Shown here: positions 35,398 through 48,712 of the stretch, in pieces
How positions within the stretch are numbered: the first letter of the stretch is position 1
Layout: each line of letters opens with the position of its first letter
Assembly: GCA_024364735.1 (NCBI GenBank)
Contig: JAGFNQ010005391.1
Location: forward strand, 25,961-89,960
From: Boesenbergia rotunda
Taxonomy: Eukaryota > Streptophyta > Magnoliopsida > Zingiberales > Zingiberaceae
Length of the DNA stretch: 64,000 nt
Direction of reading: 5' to 3'
Translations under genes and position numbers: made by a program
The notes under the pieces: model-generated
Database searches by the model: none
Seen by the model: only the letters and a program-made list of their open reading frames with translations
Told to the model about the DNA's origin: nothing

Positions 35398-38298
35398 TGT
35401 TAGATCGTTGACGACTTGCTAGAGGGGGTGAATAGCAACTTTCCCTTTCTTCTCTACCTACGTTGTTAGTGCGCAAGCGGAAATACAATAAAACAAAACT
35501 AACAACTAAACAATGCTAACACCACCTGATTTATGTGGTTTGAAAATCGACTGTTGCAGCTCAACATTTAAATTTCCAGCCACTTACCAGTCAACTGCTC
35601 CCAGGGCAGTCGATTGGTCCCTGGTTGACTATATTCTGTGAGTTTCTGTGACCTTTATGTTAGTGATATGAGAGAAGTGTCCTAAGGCAATCGCCTTATG
35701 ATTGTAATAATTTATTTTAATAAATGAATATTCACTATTTGAGTATACATGTGTATTTGATTGAGATCTTAAACTCATTTACTGAATGTCCGCAATACAA
35801 TTCACAGCATGAGAGAATTTGTGATGAATTCACAACTAGTGATTATCTCTACATGTGCAATTGTGAAGTATTGAAATTGTCCCTAGTCGATGAATTGATA
35901 AATACGGACACTATCAATTCTGTTGAGATTAACATGGGTTATTCTCTAATCAGCTGATTCTCACTGGCTGGTGACATTGAGATGTCCGGAGATAAACATG
36001 AATGCTAGTTAAGGAAACTAGTTCATTGGAGTGACTGGCTGTAAAACTTCATATGATAGTCTACATATATATATGTCAGTGAAGTTCTTACTGCAGCTTA
36101 AGTGCGATGTTCCTTTGACTTGTGGTGTTCAAGTCATCTTGGTCATGCAAACTTATACTTTGACATCTTAAGCAAGCATCTCCAAGGAGGTGTGGACCCA
36201 GGATGATTGGGTATAAGCCGAAGTGCCCGAAGATGTTTGAACAGCCTATAAAGGATTCACCACTCCTTACGAGGAGATGTATACCTGAGGCCTATCGTCG
36301 GATTATTACTCGAAGCCTCTGGCCAGAGCATGACATGTTCAGGTATGAATCTCTTAAATACATGAGAGTAATTAGAATCCGTAGGACGAGAAAACATTAC
36401 TTGGGCTAGGTGTGATGTAGTCAGCCTAGTGGGGACTGACACACATAGACCATGTCCTAAACCAAGTGGGTATAAGATGGTGAAGGGAATGGGGCACGAT
36501 TCATTATAGCTGCTGAAGGGTTTCAGAATTGTTTCTGAGGTCAACCGTTGATCTTTCGATTAATTGGGGATCATGATGTACTACTAGGTGTCACTCATGA
36601 TCGTTCTATAATTGATTAATTATAGACGACCAACATAAATCGAAAACCTATTTAGTCACACGCACTACGAGTAATTCGAGAGATTTAAAACTAGTTGAAA
36701 ATTGGATTTTCCAATCAAGAGAGATTAGGTTTGGTTGAGCCAAACGATAAGTCGAATCTGAATTTTTCAGAGACGCATCGGAAGCGTAAAATGGCTAAGT
36801 CTTTTGAAGACTTAATAGATGAATTAAATAAATTTAATTCATTGGGGCATGGCTTGGATGGGCCGGCCAAAGAGGGCCTCCATCCTCTTTGCTTGGCCGG
36901 CCACAACAAAGGGAGAGAACCAAGTTTTTAGTTCAATTATAAAATAAACCAAGTGTGGTTTGTTTTATAAAATTATGGATAATATAATTTTTTTTATATA
37001 ATAAACCAAGGTTTGGTTTATTTTTCATGGAAATTAAAATTAACCATGAATTGGTTTATTTTATAAAATCAATCATATATTGATTTACCATGATAAGGAA
37101 ATTTATTCCATAAGAGAAAAGAGACTTGATTGATTTTTATCATGAATTAAAATATGATTTTAACCGTGATATAAAATCAAACTTGGCATGATAGAATAAG
37201 TTATTCCATATTTGAGAGGCTTGATGGTTGAGAGGCCACTATATAAAGGACCCAAGGCAAGGCTTGTAAAATAATCGAAGTGATGAAGGCATAAGCTCTC
37301 TCCCTCTCTTTCTCTCCTTCTCTTCTCCCCTTCTTGCCGTGCGCCAACCAGCCCCAAGAAGGATCTTTTGCCAACCACCACCTGCTGCCGGAGAAGGAAG
37401 CTCCGGTCATCCTTTTGTGGTTAGTCTTCCGACTTCTCTCTTGGTTTTTCTCGTCGCGTTCTCGAAGAATCTAGTAGTTCTCGAGAACATGAAACTCGTG
37501 GTTTTGCGAAGTCATCCCGAAGATACTCGGCGTGGACGCGAATAGAGGCGGAACTTCCAAGGGACGCTTACGGTTGGATCTCGTCCCTTCCTTCAAGTTA
37601 CGCGAGGTAATACGTAAATTAGTTTATGTTTCTGCAAAATTTTAAATATATGATCATGTCTACACAAGATAAAATTGCATGCTTAGATGTGTGGTTAAAT
37701 AATTTGAGAAATTATTTATGCTAAACCTTCCGCTGCACGTAATTAATTTTAAATTACGAACCCGCATCCATGTCAACATGCACCCGGTCCCAACACTTTA
37801 TCAGTCGACTGCCTCAACCCTCAGATTGGCCCACCCTTACACCTAAGGTTTCCCTTCCCGAGTACACTTCTCTCAGCACTCAATCCCTAGGATTCCCCAA
37901 GTACAATCACTCAGCACTCGTACCCTCACTACTCAACTGACTCCTCTCCAGCAGCCTCGACTATTGCCTTCGCGCCCTCTTCATCTTTGGCTCCCGTCCC
38001 TCGGATGCACACAAGCCTCCAGCTTGCCTCTATGTCATCCTTCACGCATACCTCGAAGTTCGTGCCCCTCGGCTTATCGTCCTTGCTATCCATAATCCCT
38101 CAGGTGCACACACAAGCCCGCGACTTGTCTCCATGCCACCCTTCACTGTACCGAAGCCGTCCAGCTACATCAATATGTGTAACCTGCACATCCTGCACAC
38201 TCACATACACATATTAGAACACAAGGGTAATCCTAACTTAAACCTTTTGCCCAAACATCAAAACACATGATCACTCCGGACCATAGATTGCCCCAACA
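35398..38298 (-). repeat. 5' LTR of the gag-only element, with deletion and nested insertion
   Basis: Aligns with 31527-32588 but lacks about 300 bp near 35542 and is interrupted by 35658-37795. It ends in CCAACA at 38298. Confidence 0.88.
35658..37795 (+). mobile_element. long solo LTR nested in the other LTR (2138 bp)
   Basis: TGTTAG...CCAACA flanked by the 5-bp duplication CTTTA at 35653-35657 and 37796-37800; the other LTR of the host element has the uninterrupted site. TATATAAAGG at 37241 and a pyrimidine-rich leader indicate plus orientation. The 3' end (CCTTCCGCTGC ... GGTCCCAACA) resembles long copia (SIRE-like) LTRs, which is a tentative assignment. No coding frame is credible. Confidence 0.85.
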
Positions 38299-38303
38299 TA
38301 CAG

Positions 38304-41300
38304 GCTATCAGAACTCTTTGTGTATTATATAGTATTTTATCTTTTTTGTATTAATATCCTATCAAATAAAATGAATAAAGATAGCGAAATAATTTGATCT
38401 AATTTGTAAGAATTCAATCTAACACAGTCTTATCATCACAGGAACAATAATTATAAAATCTTATGTCTTATAAGTTTCAAGCAAAGCTCACAACTTATTA
38501 CAATGCCAAAAGAAAACTCTATCGAATTACTATTGTCGCTCCCATATGAGTCTTCTTTATTCTCACCCAATCCTCTATATACTCTATGACTAATATTCTC
38601 ACCCAATCCTCCTATATACTTTAGGACTAAATAAAAGATTCTAATTATAATTCTCATTTTAAATATGAATAAGAAATGGATTTAATGGAAATGAAGACTA
38701 ACAGGGTATTGTGTGGCTTCTGAATTGATTATGTTTTTGTGTCAAAGTAATTTCGATTTACTAATATCCTACCAAATAAATTGCACAAGGATACAATTTA
38801 ATCTCAATTGTTAGAATTCAATCTAACACGACCTCAATATCACAGAACAATTATTATAAAATTTTACTTCTCATTAGCTCAAAGTGAAGCTCCCAACTTA
38901 TTCCAATGCTAAAAGAAAATTACATCAAATTAATATTATCGCTCCTAACTCAGTCTTCTTTATTCTCATCTAATCCTTTATATACTCTTTGACTAAATAA
39001 AAGATATCAATTATAATTCTTATTTTAAATATGAATAAGAAATGAATTTGTTAAGTAAACAATATTCACTACTAACATGGATGACAAGATGGTACCCGAT
39101 CTTAAAGTGGTATGCAGAATTTTATCTGACAATCATTTGTCATATTCTATTTGATATTGATCAAGTGTTCGAGGTCTAACTGTGATGCATCATGTATTCA
39201 TATAGGATGTATTTTGAGTTAATACCAAAAATTTCCACACTTAAAGCACCAATTCTATGCTGACAATTCAACTATATTTGTATCATATGAAACTTTATCT
39301 CTTTTATTAATATCCTACCAAATAAATTACATAAGGATAGCAATTTAATCTCAATTGTTAGAATTTAATCTAACGCAACCTCAATATCACAAAAGAATAA
39401 TTATAAAATTTTACTTCTCATGAGATCAAAGTGAAGCTCATAACATATTATAACGCTAAAAAATTTACATCGAATTAATATTATCGCTCCTGAGTCTTTT
39501 TTTTTCTCATCTAATCCTCTATATATTCTATAACTAAATAAAAGATATCAATTATAAATCTCATTTTAAATATTAATAAGAAATGAATTTATTAAGTAAA
39601 CAATATTCACTACTAACTTGGATGATAAGATGGTACTCGATGATAAGGTGGTATGCTGAATTTCATATGACAATCATTGGTCTTATTTATTTGATTCTGA
39701 CAAGTGTTCGAGGTAGAGCCGGCCCTGGCCCAGGGCAACCAGGGCTCCTGCCCAGGGCCCAAAACTATCAGCGGCCCATTTTATACGGAGTTGTTCCCCC
39801 ATTTTATACGGAGCTGTTCCCCTATGCGAGTGGAAAACGCGACTGCGTGAGCGACGGCAAAGCTGGCGCTCGATGTGGCTTTTTTTATTTTTTTCTGTTT
39901 TTAAACATTTCCTCTCCCTCTCTTAATTCTTTTTTAAAAAAGAATTTCTTAAAAACAAAACTCCCCATCTCAACAAAACTCTCAATCTCGCGCGACTCAC
40001 CTAGGGCGAAAGTTTTCGCCGCCTTCCTCTTCGCCCTCCTACTCTTTGCCGACGAGCCTCTCTCCCTCCCTCCGAAGCAAACCGCCCTCCCTCTCTCTCT
40101 CTCGTCGACGACCGAAGCCAAGTAAGGTATCTATTCGCCGTCGAGTCGCCTTCAAGCTAGGGCTTCGCCGTCGACCAAAAAGCTGTTCAATCTGGCTGCG
40201 CCTCCAAGCTAGGGCTTCGCCGTCGAACCCTCCTCCAAGCTACAGCGCCTCCCAGTGTTTCGGACTCCGGCGTTCCCCTGCGTTCGTTTGTATCGCGCGA
40301 CCTTTTGCTCCGGTGTCCCTTCTTTAAAGGAATTTTCTGAGTTAATATAGGCATCCAATTACTTTCTTGAGTGAAAAGCTATTCAGATCTAAGAGGATTT
40401 ATAAATAAAAAATTCTGTATATCGAAAATTCCGTATATTAAAAATTCGATAGATATCCATATGATTTTTATATATACCGAAAATTTGCACAGTTAAAGCA
40501 TCATTTCTATGCTGAATATACCGAAAATTTGCACAGTTAAAGTATCATTTCTATGCTGACAATGAGGAATATATAAATAAAAATATTACTAATCAACTAA
40601 AAGATTTCACTCCAATTCAACCATTTGTGTATCATAGGAAACTTTATCTCTTTTATTAATATCCTACCGAATAAATTGCACAAGGATAGCAATTTAATCT
40701 CAATTGTTAGAATTCAACCTAACACAGCCTCAATATCATAGAACAATAATTATAAAATTTTATTTCTCATGAGTTCAAAGTGAAGCTCGCGTCTTATTAC
40801 AATGCTAAATGAAATTTTATCGAATTAATATTATCGCTCCTAATTGAGTCTTCTTTGTTCTCATCTAATCCTCTATATATTCTATGACTAAATAAATGAT
40901 ATCAATTATAATTCTCATTTTAAATATGAAAAAGAAATGAATTTGTTAAGTAAACAATATTCACTAATAACTTGGATGACAAGATGGTAATTGTTGATAA
41001 TGTGGTATTCTAAATTTAATGAGATAATTGTTTGTCTTATCTAAATTTAAAAAATCAATCAATATTTTTTTTAAAGGATAACATATGTATATATACTCGA
41101 ATCATAAAAAAAAAATATATTTCAGATCTAAATTAATTTTAGTAAAACAAATTTGAATTTCCTTTAATTTTTGCTGAGAAGGTTGGGTGCAGCTCCAAAC
41201 ATAATGTCGATGATATATTTAATTAGGGGTAATATCGGAATTATCAAAAAAAAGTTGAGGAAATCGTACCGAAATATTTAGTATACATAAAAGTCATATC

Positions 41301-44300
41301 AATACCATACTAAGTCGTATCAATACCATACTGAATTTTTGGTGTACTAAATTTTTAATATATTTAAATTTCATACCATTAGTATAAAATTTTAATATCC
41401 ATATGGTATATTGAAAATTTTGATATCAATGATATATCGATACCGATAATTTCGATTTGTTATTATACTGTATCAAAATTTTCAATACTTACATTCAATT
41501 TTTAGAAAGTCGAGTCAAATCTTGTAGACCTCAGATAGAGCTTGCCCTTCATTTCGGCCTGATTTGATATATTTCGGTACGATATATGTAATATATCAAA
41601 TTTTTGATATTTTTTTCACCCTAAATATAATATGATTTTAACTATGCTTTTTAGTGTCCAAAACATAAATACCATTTATATTAAGTAAATTCTAGAATAG
41701 AAAAAAAACGATCAAATTAAAAAAACTAATATAATACAATAATATACTTAAACAATTTACTAAACTAACCGTTTTGTTGAAAATTATTTAATAAAGGTTG
41801 GGACTTTGGTAATAATAATTGCTCACACCAACAATAATTTGGGTTGTACATTTTCAATGTTTATCTACAACCAAATAACTCATCAATAGTTTTATTAATT
41901 TTATTCATTTTTATTTGTAATTTTTGACAAAGAAAAGAATGGTTAATTACCCTACTAAAAAATTTAATACATGAAGTAGAGATACATGTAAAAGTTGAAA
42001 CCGATCTTTAGCATGAAATAAATAAAGAATTATTTGACAACAAAATATATATAAATCAATACCTCATGAGTCCAGCTTTTTTCCAAAAATTTTGCCTAAG
42101 ATTAATGATGGTCAATTCCTCTCTCACTTTTTTGAATTTGTTACCTGGTTAATTTAAAAATAATAATTAACATCAATTTTGTTTCATCTAATTAAAAAAT
42201 AAAATAAAATTATACCTTATCATTTCAAGATACTTCAACAATGGGAAAAAAAACTAAGGTGATATCATCATTAGAATTCGATCATAGTCTATCGACAAAA
42301 AAAAATTAATATAATAATGATATAACCATAAACAATTAAATTTTTTACTTACAGTACCATCTATCTTTTTTACTACAAATAGTCTATTAAAAAATAAAAT
42401 ATACCTCATAATCCGAATCAAATGGCAAATCATTACTAATAAAAAAAATTATATACATGTAATAATCATTAGACTTGTAACATATACATCTTAACATAGT
42501 GTGGCCGGCCATTAAAGTGACAACATAATATAATCAAACTTTTGTTGTTTCACAGCTTATACTAGAATAATTTTCAAAAATCAAATGAAACACAATGAAG
42601 AGAAAATAATGGAAATGGAAACTAACAAAGTATTGTGTGTCTTCTGAATTAGTTATGTTTCTCAGTATTAAAGTGATTTCGGTATATCAAAAATTTTCAT
42701 ATGCAATTTATACTATATTGAAATTTCAGTATATTAATCCCAATTTTATTTTATTTAATTAAAAAAAGATTAAAAATATAACTTTATCTTTTCAAATGTT
42801 TCACCAACGTGAAATAATCCAATTCTTGTTTCTTCACAGTTTGCACTAGACTAATTTTCAAAGAACCAAATGCAACAAGTAATGGAAATGAAGACTAACG
42901 GGTATTGTGTGGCTTCTAAATTAGTTATATTTCTCTGTTAAATATTGAAAATTCAAGGGCTTAAATGCTAAAGCCCTAAATTGAGGGTGGAGTTGGAATT
43001 ATACGAATTTGGAGAGCCTTTTTTTTATAAAAAACCAAAACCATTATAAACCCTAACATTTCCTCTCGAAATCAAATTTTCTCCTCTCCTCGCCGTTTTC
43101 TTTTCTCCCCCGACGCGCATCTTAAATTGCAAATTATTTACTAATAAGAAAATTACATACTTACAACAACCATTAGACTTGCAACATACTTGAACATCTT
43201 GACATAATGTGGCTGACAATTGAAGCGATAACATAAAATAATTAAACTCTTAACTTCACAACTTACACCAGACTAATTTTTAAAGAACCAAATTCAAACA
43301 CAAAAAAAGAAAATAATAGAAATGAAGACTAACGAGGTATTGTGTTGCTTCTGAATTGATTATGTTTCTTGGTGTCAATGTATTTCAGTATACTAAAATT
43401 TTCATTACGATCGATATACAATTTATAGATTACCGAACTTCAGTATATTGATGTTTCGGTATATTAACCTTAATTTTATTTCATTTAATTTTTTTTAAAA
43501 AAAAAGAGATTAAATCTGTACCTTATCTTTACTAAATTCTTTAGCATCCGGTGAAAATGTTAATATCATAGGAAATGTGTGGTGATTCAAAGTCTACAGT
43601 GAAGCCACCAAGTGTTATTGCGAGATTAATGGGTCTTGATTCCATACCAGTGTAGAAATGGGAGATGAGCAAGGAGAAAGTAAGAAGCAAATAGCTATCT
43701 TAGCAATGGTTTGGCCAGTGAGCCATCAATGCAAACGCAACCACGAGAAGTATGTTGATGTATATGTAGACTAACGGAGTATTGTGTGGCTTTTGAATTA
43801 ATTATGTTTCTTGGTGTTAAATTATTTCAATATACTAAAATTTTCTATATGGCCAATATGCAATTTATATTTTACCGAACTTCAGTATACCGATGTTTCA
43901 ATATATTAACCTTAATTTTAAAAAATAGATTATAACTGTACATTATCTTTTCTAGATTCTTCACATCATGGCCAAAATTTGGGTGATTATCATCATTGGA
44001 ATTGGGTGATAGCCCATCTCCAAAAAAAATTTTAATATAATAATAATATAACAATAAATAATTAAAATGTTACTTAAAGTATCATCTATCTTTCATAATG
44101 CAAACCATATATTAAAAAATATATATATCATCTCATAATCCAAATCAAATTGCAAATCACTAATAATAAGAAAATTATATACATACAACAACAATTAGAC
44201 TTGCTACATATTTGTATATCTTTACACAATGTGACAGACCATTAAAATAACAACATGAAATTATCAAACTCTTATTACAGCTTGCACAAAACTAATTTTC

Positions 44301-46081
44301 AAACAACTAAATGCAAACACAAAATTGTGTAGCTTTTGAATTAGTTATATTTCTTAGTGTTAAAGTTATTTTAGTATAATTTTTGGTATACTGAATTTTC
44401 AATATGACCGGTATATAATTTGTACTATATCAAAACTTCGATATCCAAAATTTATAATACCAAAGTTTCGATAAATTAACCCAAATTTATTTTATTTAAT
44501 AAAAAAATAGATTAAAATTGTACTTATCTTTTCCAAATACTTGACCACCCAGAGAAAAACTTGGGTAATTATCGTCATTAGAATTGGGTCATAGCCCACA
44601 TAAAAAAAAAGTTAATATAATAATAATATAATAATAAACAATTAAAATTTCACTTAGTATAATAGATCTTTCTTTCTACTAATAATATATTAAAAAATAA
44701 AATATCATCTCATAATCCAAATCAAATGGCAAATCATCTACTACTAAGAAAATTACATACTTACAACAACCATTAGACTTGCAACATACTTGTACATCTT
44801 GACATAATGTGGCTGACAATTGAAGCGATAACACAAAATATTTAAACTTTTAACTTCACAACTTACACCAGACTAATTTTTAAAGAACCAAATTCAAACA
44901 AAAAAATAGTACTTCACAACTTACACCAGACTAATTTTTAAAGAACCAAATTCAAACAAAAAAAGAGAAAGTAATAGAAATGAAGACTAACGGGGTATTG
45001 TGTTGCTTCTGAATTGATTATATTTCTTGGTGTCAATGTATTTCAGTATACTAAAATTTTCATTACGACCGATATACAATTTATAAATTACCGAACTTCA
45101 ATATACCGATGTTTTGGTATATTGACCTTAATTTTGTTTCATTTAATTTTAAAAAAAGTGACTAAATATGTACCTTATCTTTACTAAATTCTTCACCATC
45201 ATGGAAAAAAAATTGGGTGATTATCATCATTGGAATTGGGTCATAACCCATCTCCAAAAAAATTTGTTTAATATAATACTAATATAATGATAAATAATTA
45301 AAATGTCACTTAAAGTATTATAGATCTTTCCTTATGCAAACAATATATTTAAAAATGTATATATCATCTCATAACCTAAATCAAATGTCAAATCACTACT
45401 AATAAGAAAATTATATACCTGCAACAACCATTAGAATTGCATCATATTTGTATATCTTTATACAATGTGACCGGCTATTGAAGTGAAATTATTACTAATA
45501 AGAAAATTGCATACTTATAACAACCATTAGACTTACAACATACTTGTACATCTTGACATAATATGGCTGGCAATAAAAGCGATAACACGAAATAATTAAA
45601 CTCTTAACTTTACAACTTACACTACACTAATTTTCAAAGAACCAAATTCAAATACAAAAAAAAAGAAAGTAATGGAAATAGAGACTAACGGGGTATTGTG
45701 TGATTTCTGAATTGATTATGTTTCTTGGTGTCAAAGTATTTCAGTATACTAAAATTTTCATTACGACCAATATACAATTTATTGATTACCAAACTTCAGT
45801 ATACCAATGTTTCAATATATTAACCTTAATTTTGTTTCATTTAATTTTAAAAAATAGATTAAAATTGTACCTTATCTTTTCTAAATTCTTCACCATCATG
45901 ACAAAACTTTAGATGATTATCATCATTGGAATTGGGTTATATAACCCATCTCTAAAAAAATTTGTTTAATAAAATAATAATATAACGATCAATAATTAAA
46001 ATGTCACCTAAAATATCATAGATATATATATTTTTTAAATCATTAGACTTGCAACATATTTGTATAACTTTACTCAATGTT
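38304..46081 (+). repeat. field of degenerate copies of the AT-rich repeat family, part 2
   Basis: Block A copies start near 38345, 38765, 39310 and 40665. Block B copies (TATTGTGT anchor) lie near 42630, 42903, 43337, 43780, 44324, 44995 and 45697, i.e. every 270-700 bp, in one orientation. Units in 44600-46000 are the best preserved. Conserved sub-blocks include CAACCATTAGACTTGCAACATA and TTGACATAATGTGGC. No genes. Spacing and common orientation suggest tandem amplification followed by decay. Confidence 0.78.
39715..40330 (+). mobile_element. GC-rich inserted fragment, possibly a hAT 5' terminus
   Basis: Interrupts the repeat after TGTTCGAGGT, where other copies continue differently. It opens AGAGCCGGCCCTGGCCCAGG, like the 5' ends of some plant hAT elements, and holds two copies of CAAGCTAGGGCTTCGCCGTC (near 40153 and 40207). 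No second terminus or duplication found, so it looks truncated. The frames at 39583-40125 and 39885-40121 are not supported as genes. Confidence 0.4.
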
Positions 46082-46735
46082 AACGGTACTGTTTGAGTTG
46101 ACGTCGAGACCACATAACAAAGCTTCTGCTACTCGTGCTGTCTGGGGTGCATGATCTTGCAATGGCGACACCAGCTTATAATTTGTTTCTGCAGCGTCCA
46201 TGTGACTCTTGTGCTTTTCCTGAGTGACACAATTTCATAATTTGTTAATGTAGCATTCCGTGTAATTCATAGTGTTGCTCACTCTATTTTCATGAACAAA
46301 TGCTTGTGTAACATTTACTAAGTGACTCGTAACTAGAAATATGGTCATTTGAATCGATGTTGATTTTCTTATCATGAATCTTGAAGTGCAATGATAATTG
46401 CAATCACCTAGTTTTGCTACTAAATTTCATGCAGATGTGAATCATCTAAATATGGGCCGGCGGATTGTCCGTAAAGTCTCCGGATTGATTTCTGGAGAAA
46501 GACTTAATTCTGACTTCATCACAAGGTCAGGAATCAAAAGACCAGCAGAGAAGAATACCCATCATAAGGAGAGAGGTACATATTCCAGACCTACCTGTAC
46601 ACATGTGAACTTCTCAAGCTTTCCCTCTTTCTTCGCTATAAAATATATGAAGCCTCCATCATCCTCGACAGAGCATAACAAAAGAACTTCTGTCATATTC
46701 CTTGCTTACAATGGGTATCTCCTCCAGTATTCTTA
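46082..46735 (+). pseudogene. inverted partial copy of the LFR 3' end and its downstream DNA
   Basis: From about 46082 the plus strand repeats the last ~65 coding bases of LFR exon 8 (through the stop codon at 46151-46153), then its 3' flank. It is a reverse-complement match of 47657-48712 apart from a MITE present only in the other arm. The left breakpoint falls inside exon 8, so it cannot encode the protein. A conserved open segment in both arms (near 46432-46576; 47980-47840 in the other arm), bounded by AG and GT, could be an exon of an unidentified downstream transcript. Confidence 0.85.
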
Positions 46736-47656
46736 ATTAGTGAGTATTGTAAGTACCTTTACTGCATTGCTTATATTTTTGTTGCATGAATAACTAATAT
46801 CTTTTGTTTGTCTCCTGCCCAACATCACATGATAGATGGCAGAAGGAGATTTGCTCGCCATCAGCGCCCTTGCTAATCCGTCCCAGGATCAACACGGAGG
46901 AGGTAAATCAGAAGATACTAGTCCGGATGCTGTGACTAGCACGTGAAAAGGGCGGACATACTGATTTGGTTAGGTTTTGACTCTTAGTTTTCAAAATGAC
47001 AACACCCATATATTAACCATCAATAGTGACGCCCAAATTTAATTCGCAGTAAGTTGTTGGCTAATAAAGAAGCTCTTTAAGCTTTTAGATGAATAAGCTA
47101 TTTTAATTATTTTGGGCTAGTAGCTGAATGGTGCCAGGTAACGAGTCACTTAACTAATCTAAGCAGGTTGTCTCAAAATCAGTCTCAATAATTTCTCATT
47201 AAAACTTTGAGAGAATTAAGATGTTGAGCTATATATGCTACTAGCTTTCTCTATTGCAAGTGTCATTTCAAATTTATATATTACAGTTTGTCTTTTTCAA
47301 TAATTTGATTTTTTTTTCTTTGTTTGCATTTAGTTGTTTGAAAATTTGTTTAGTGCAAGCTGCTGTAAAAAGAGTTTAATTATTACATGTTGTCACTTCA
47401 ATAGTCGGTCACATTGTGTAAAGATATACAAATATGTTGCAAGTCTAATGGTTATTGCAGGTATATAATTCTCTTATTAGTAGTGATTTGCCATTTGATT
47501 TAGATTATGAGATGATATATATATTTTTTAATATATTGTTTGCATAAGGAAATATTATGATACTTTAAGTAATATTTTAATTATTTATCGTTATATTATT
47601 ATTATATTAAATAAATTTTTTTGGAGATTGGTTATGAGCCAATTCCAAAGAGGATA
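46736..47656. other. spacer of the LFR inverted duplication
   Basis: Contains a 36-codon frame at 46836-46946 (starts MAEGDLLAIS) of unknown origin, unsupported as a gene. At about 47330-47645 there is a copy of the AT-rich repeat family in reverse orientation to the field at its left. Confidence 0.6.
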
Positions 47657-48712
47657 ATAAGAATACCGGAGGAGATACCCATTGTAAGCAAGGAATATGA
47701 CAGAAATTCTTTTTTTATGCTCTGTCGAGGATGATTCTTTTTTTATGCTCTGTCGAGGATGATGGAGGCTTCAAGGGAAAGCTTGACAAGTTCACGTGTG
47801 CAGGTAGGTCTGGAATATGTACCTCTCTCCTTGTGATGGGTATTCTTCTCTGCTGGTCTTTTGATTCCTGACCTTGTGATGAAGTCACAATTAAGTCTTT
47901 CTCCAGAAATCAATCGGGAGACTTTACGGACAATCCGCCGGCCCATATTGAGATAATTCACATCTGCATGAAATTTAGTAGCAAAACTAGGTGATTGCAA
48001 TTATCCTTGCACTTCAAGATTCATGATAAGAAAATCAACATCGATTCAAATGGCCATATTTCTAGTTACGAGTCACTTATACCCTGTTTGAAAAGGCAGG
48101 AATTAGAATTCCCATGGGAATTGAAATTCAATTACATCGTTTGGTAGCAATTTTCAGGAAGGAATTGAATTCCAATTCCTTTCAAACCCCTCAAAACAAA
48201 TCACACCTAAACACATGTGATTTGTGAAAGGAATTGAATTCCTTTCACTTAAACAAATTAAATTACCAAATCACCCCCTCACAAAACAAATCAAAGTTAC
48301 TCCGGCTCTATCCTCGCGGGATAAAATCGTAAATGTATAATAATTGAATTGAATTCAATTCTCGTTTTATAATTCATTCCAAACATGGAAATTGAAATTC
48401 AATTCCGGATGGAATTCAATTCCGACCGGAATTGAATTTCAATTCCTTATTTAAAAGGTTTCCAAACAGGGTGTTAGTAAATGTTACACAGGCATTTGTT
48501 CATGAAAATAGAGTGAGTAACACTATGAATTACACGGAATGCTACATTAACAAATTATGAAATTGTGTCACTCAGGAAAAGCACAAGAGTCACATGGACG
48601 CTGCAGAAACAAATTATAAGCTGGTGTCGCCATTGCAAGATCATGCACCCCAGACAGCACGAGTAGCAGAAGCTTTGTTATGTGGTCTCGACGTCAACTC
48701 AAACAGTATCCG
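47657..48712 (-). repeat. right arm of the inverted duplication (LFR 3' flank)
   Basis: Reverse-complement match of 46082-46735. It differs by the MITE at 48080-48473, a 28-bp tandem duplication at about 47705-47760 and a deletion of about 24 bp near 47770. It overlaps the true LFR terminal exon (48641-48712). Confidence 0.88.
48080..48473. mobile_element. Tourist-like (PIF/Harbinger-type) MITE, 394 bp
   Basis: The 3-bp duplication TTA lies at 48077-48079 and 48474-48476. Inverted ends are ACCCTGTTTG / CAAACAGGGT. The interior is rich in GAATTGAATTC-type palindromes. The paralogous arm has the empty site at 46319-46321. No coding capacity. Confidence 0.9.

Larger units (their letters stand above)
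31527..38298 (-). mobile_element. non-autonomous gag-only LTR retrotransposon (TR-GAG type)
   Basis: The 5-bp duplication TACAG lies at 31522-31526 and 38299-38303. LTRs are at 31527-32588 and 35398-38298 (the latter enlarged by an insertion). A primer site complementary to initiator tRNA-Met lies at 35385-35395 and a polypurine tract at 32589-32602, both read on the minus strand. Only about 2.8 kb lies between the LTRs. It contains a gag-like frame with two zinc knuckles but no protease, integrase or RT. Such gag-only elements are described in plants as TR-GAG; they need enzymes from autonomous relatives. Confidence 0.88.

Noticed and set aside
39583..40327. Frames of 180 and 93 aa in the GC-rich insert
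   Set aside because: They cross the insertion boundary or lack any domain; the insert looks like a truncated transposon end.
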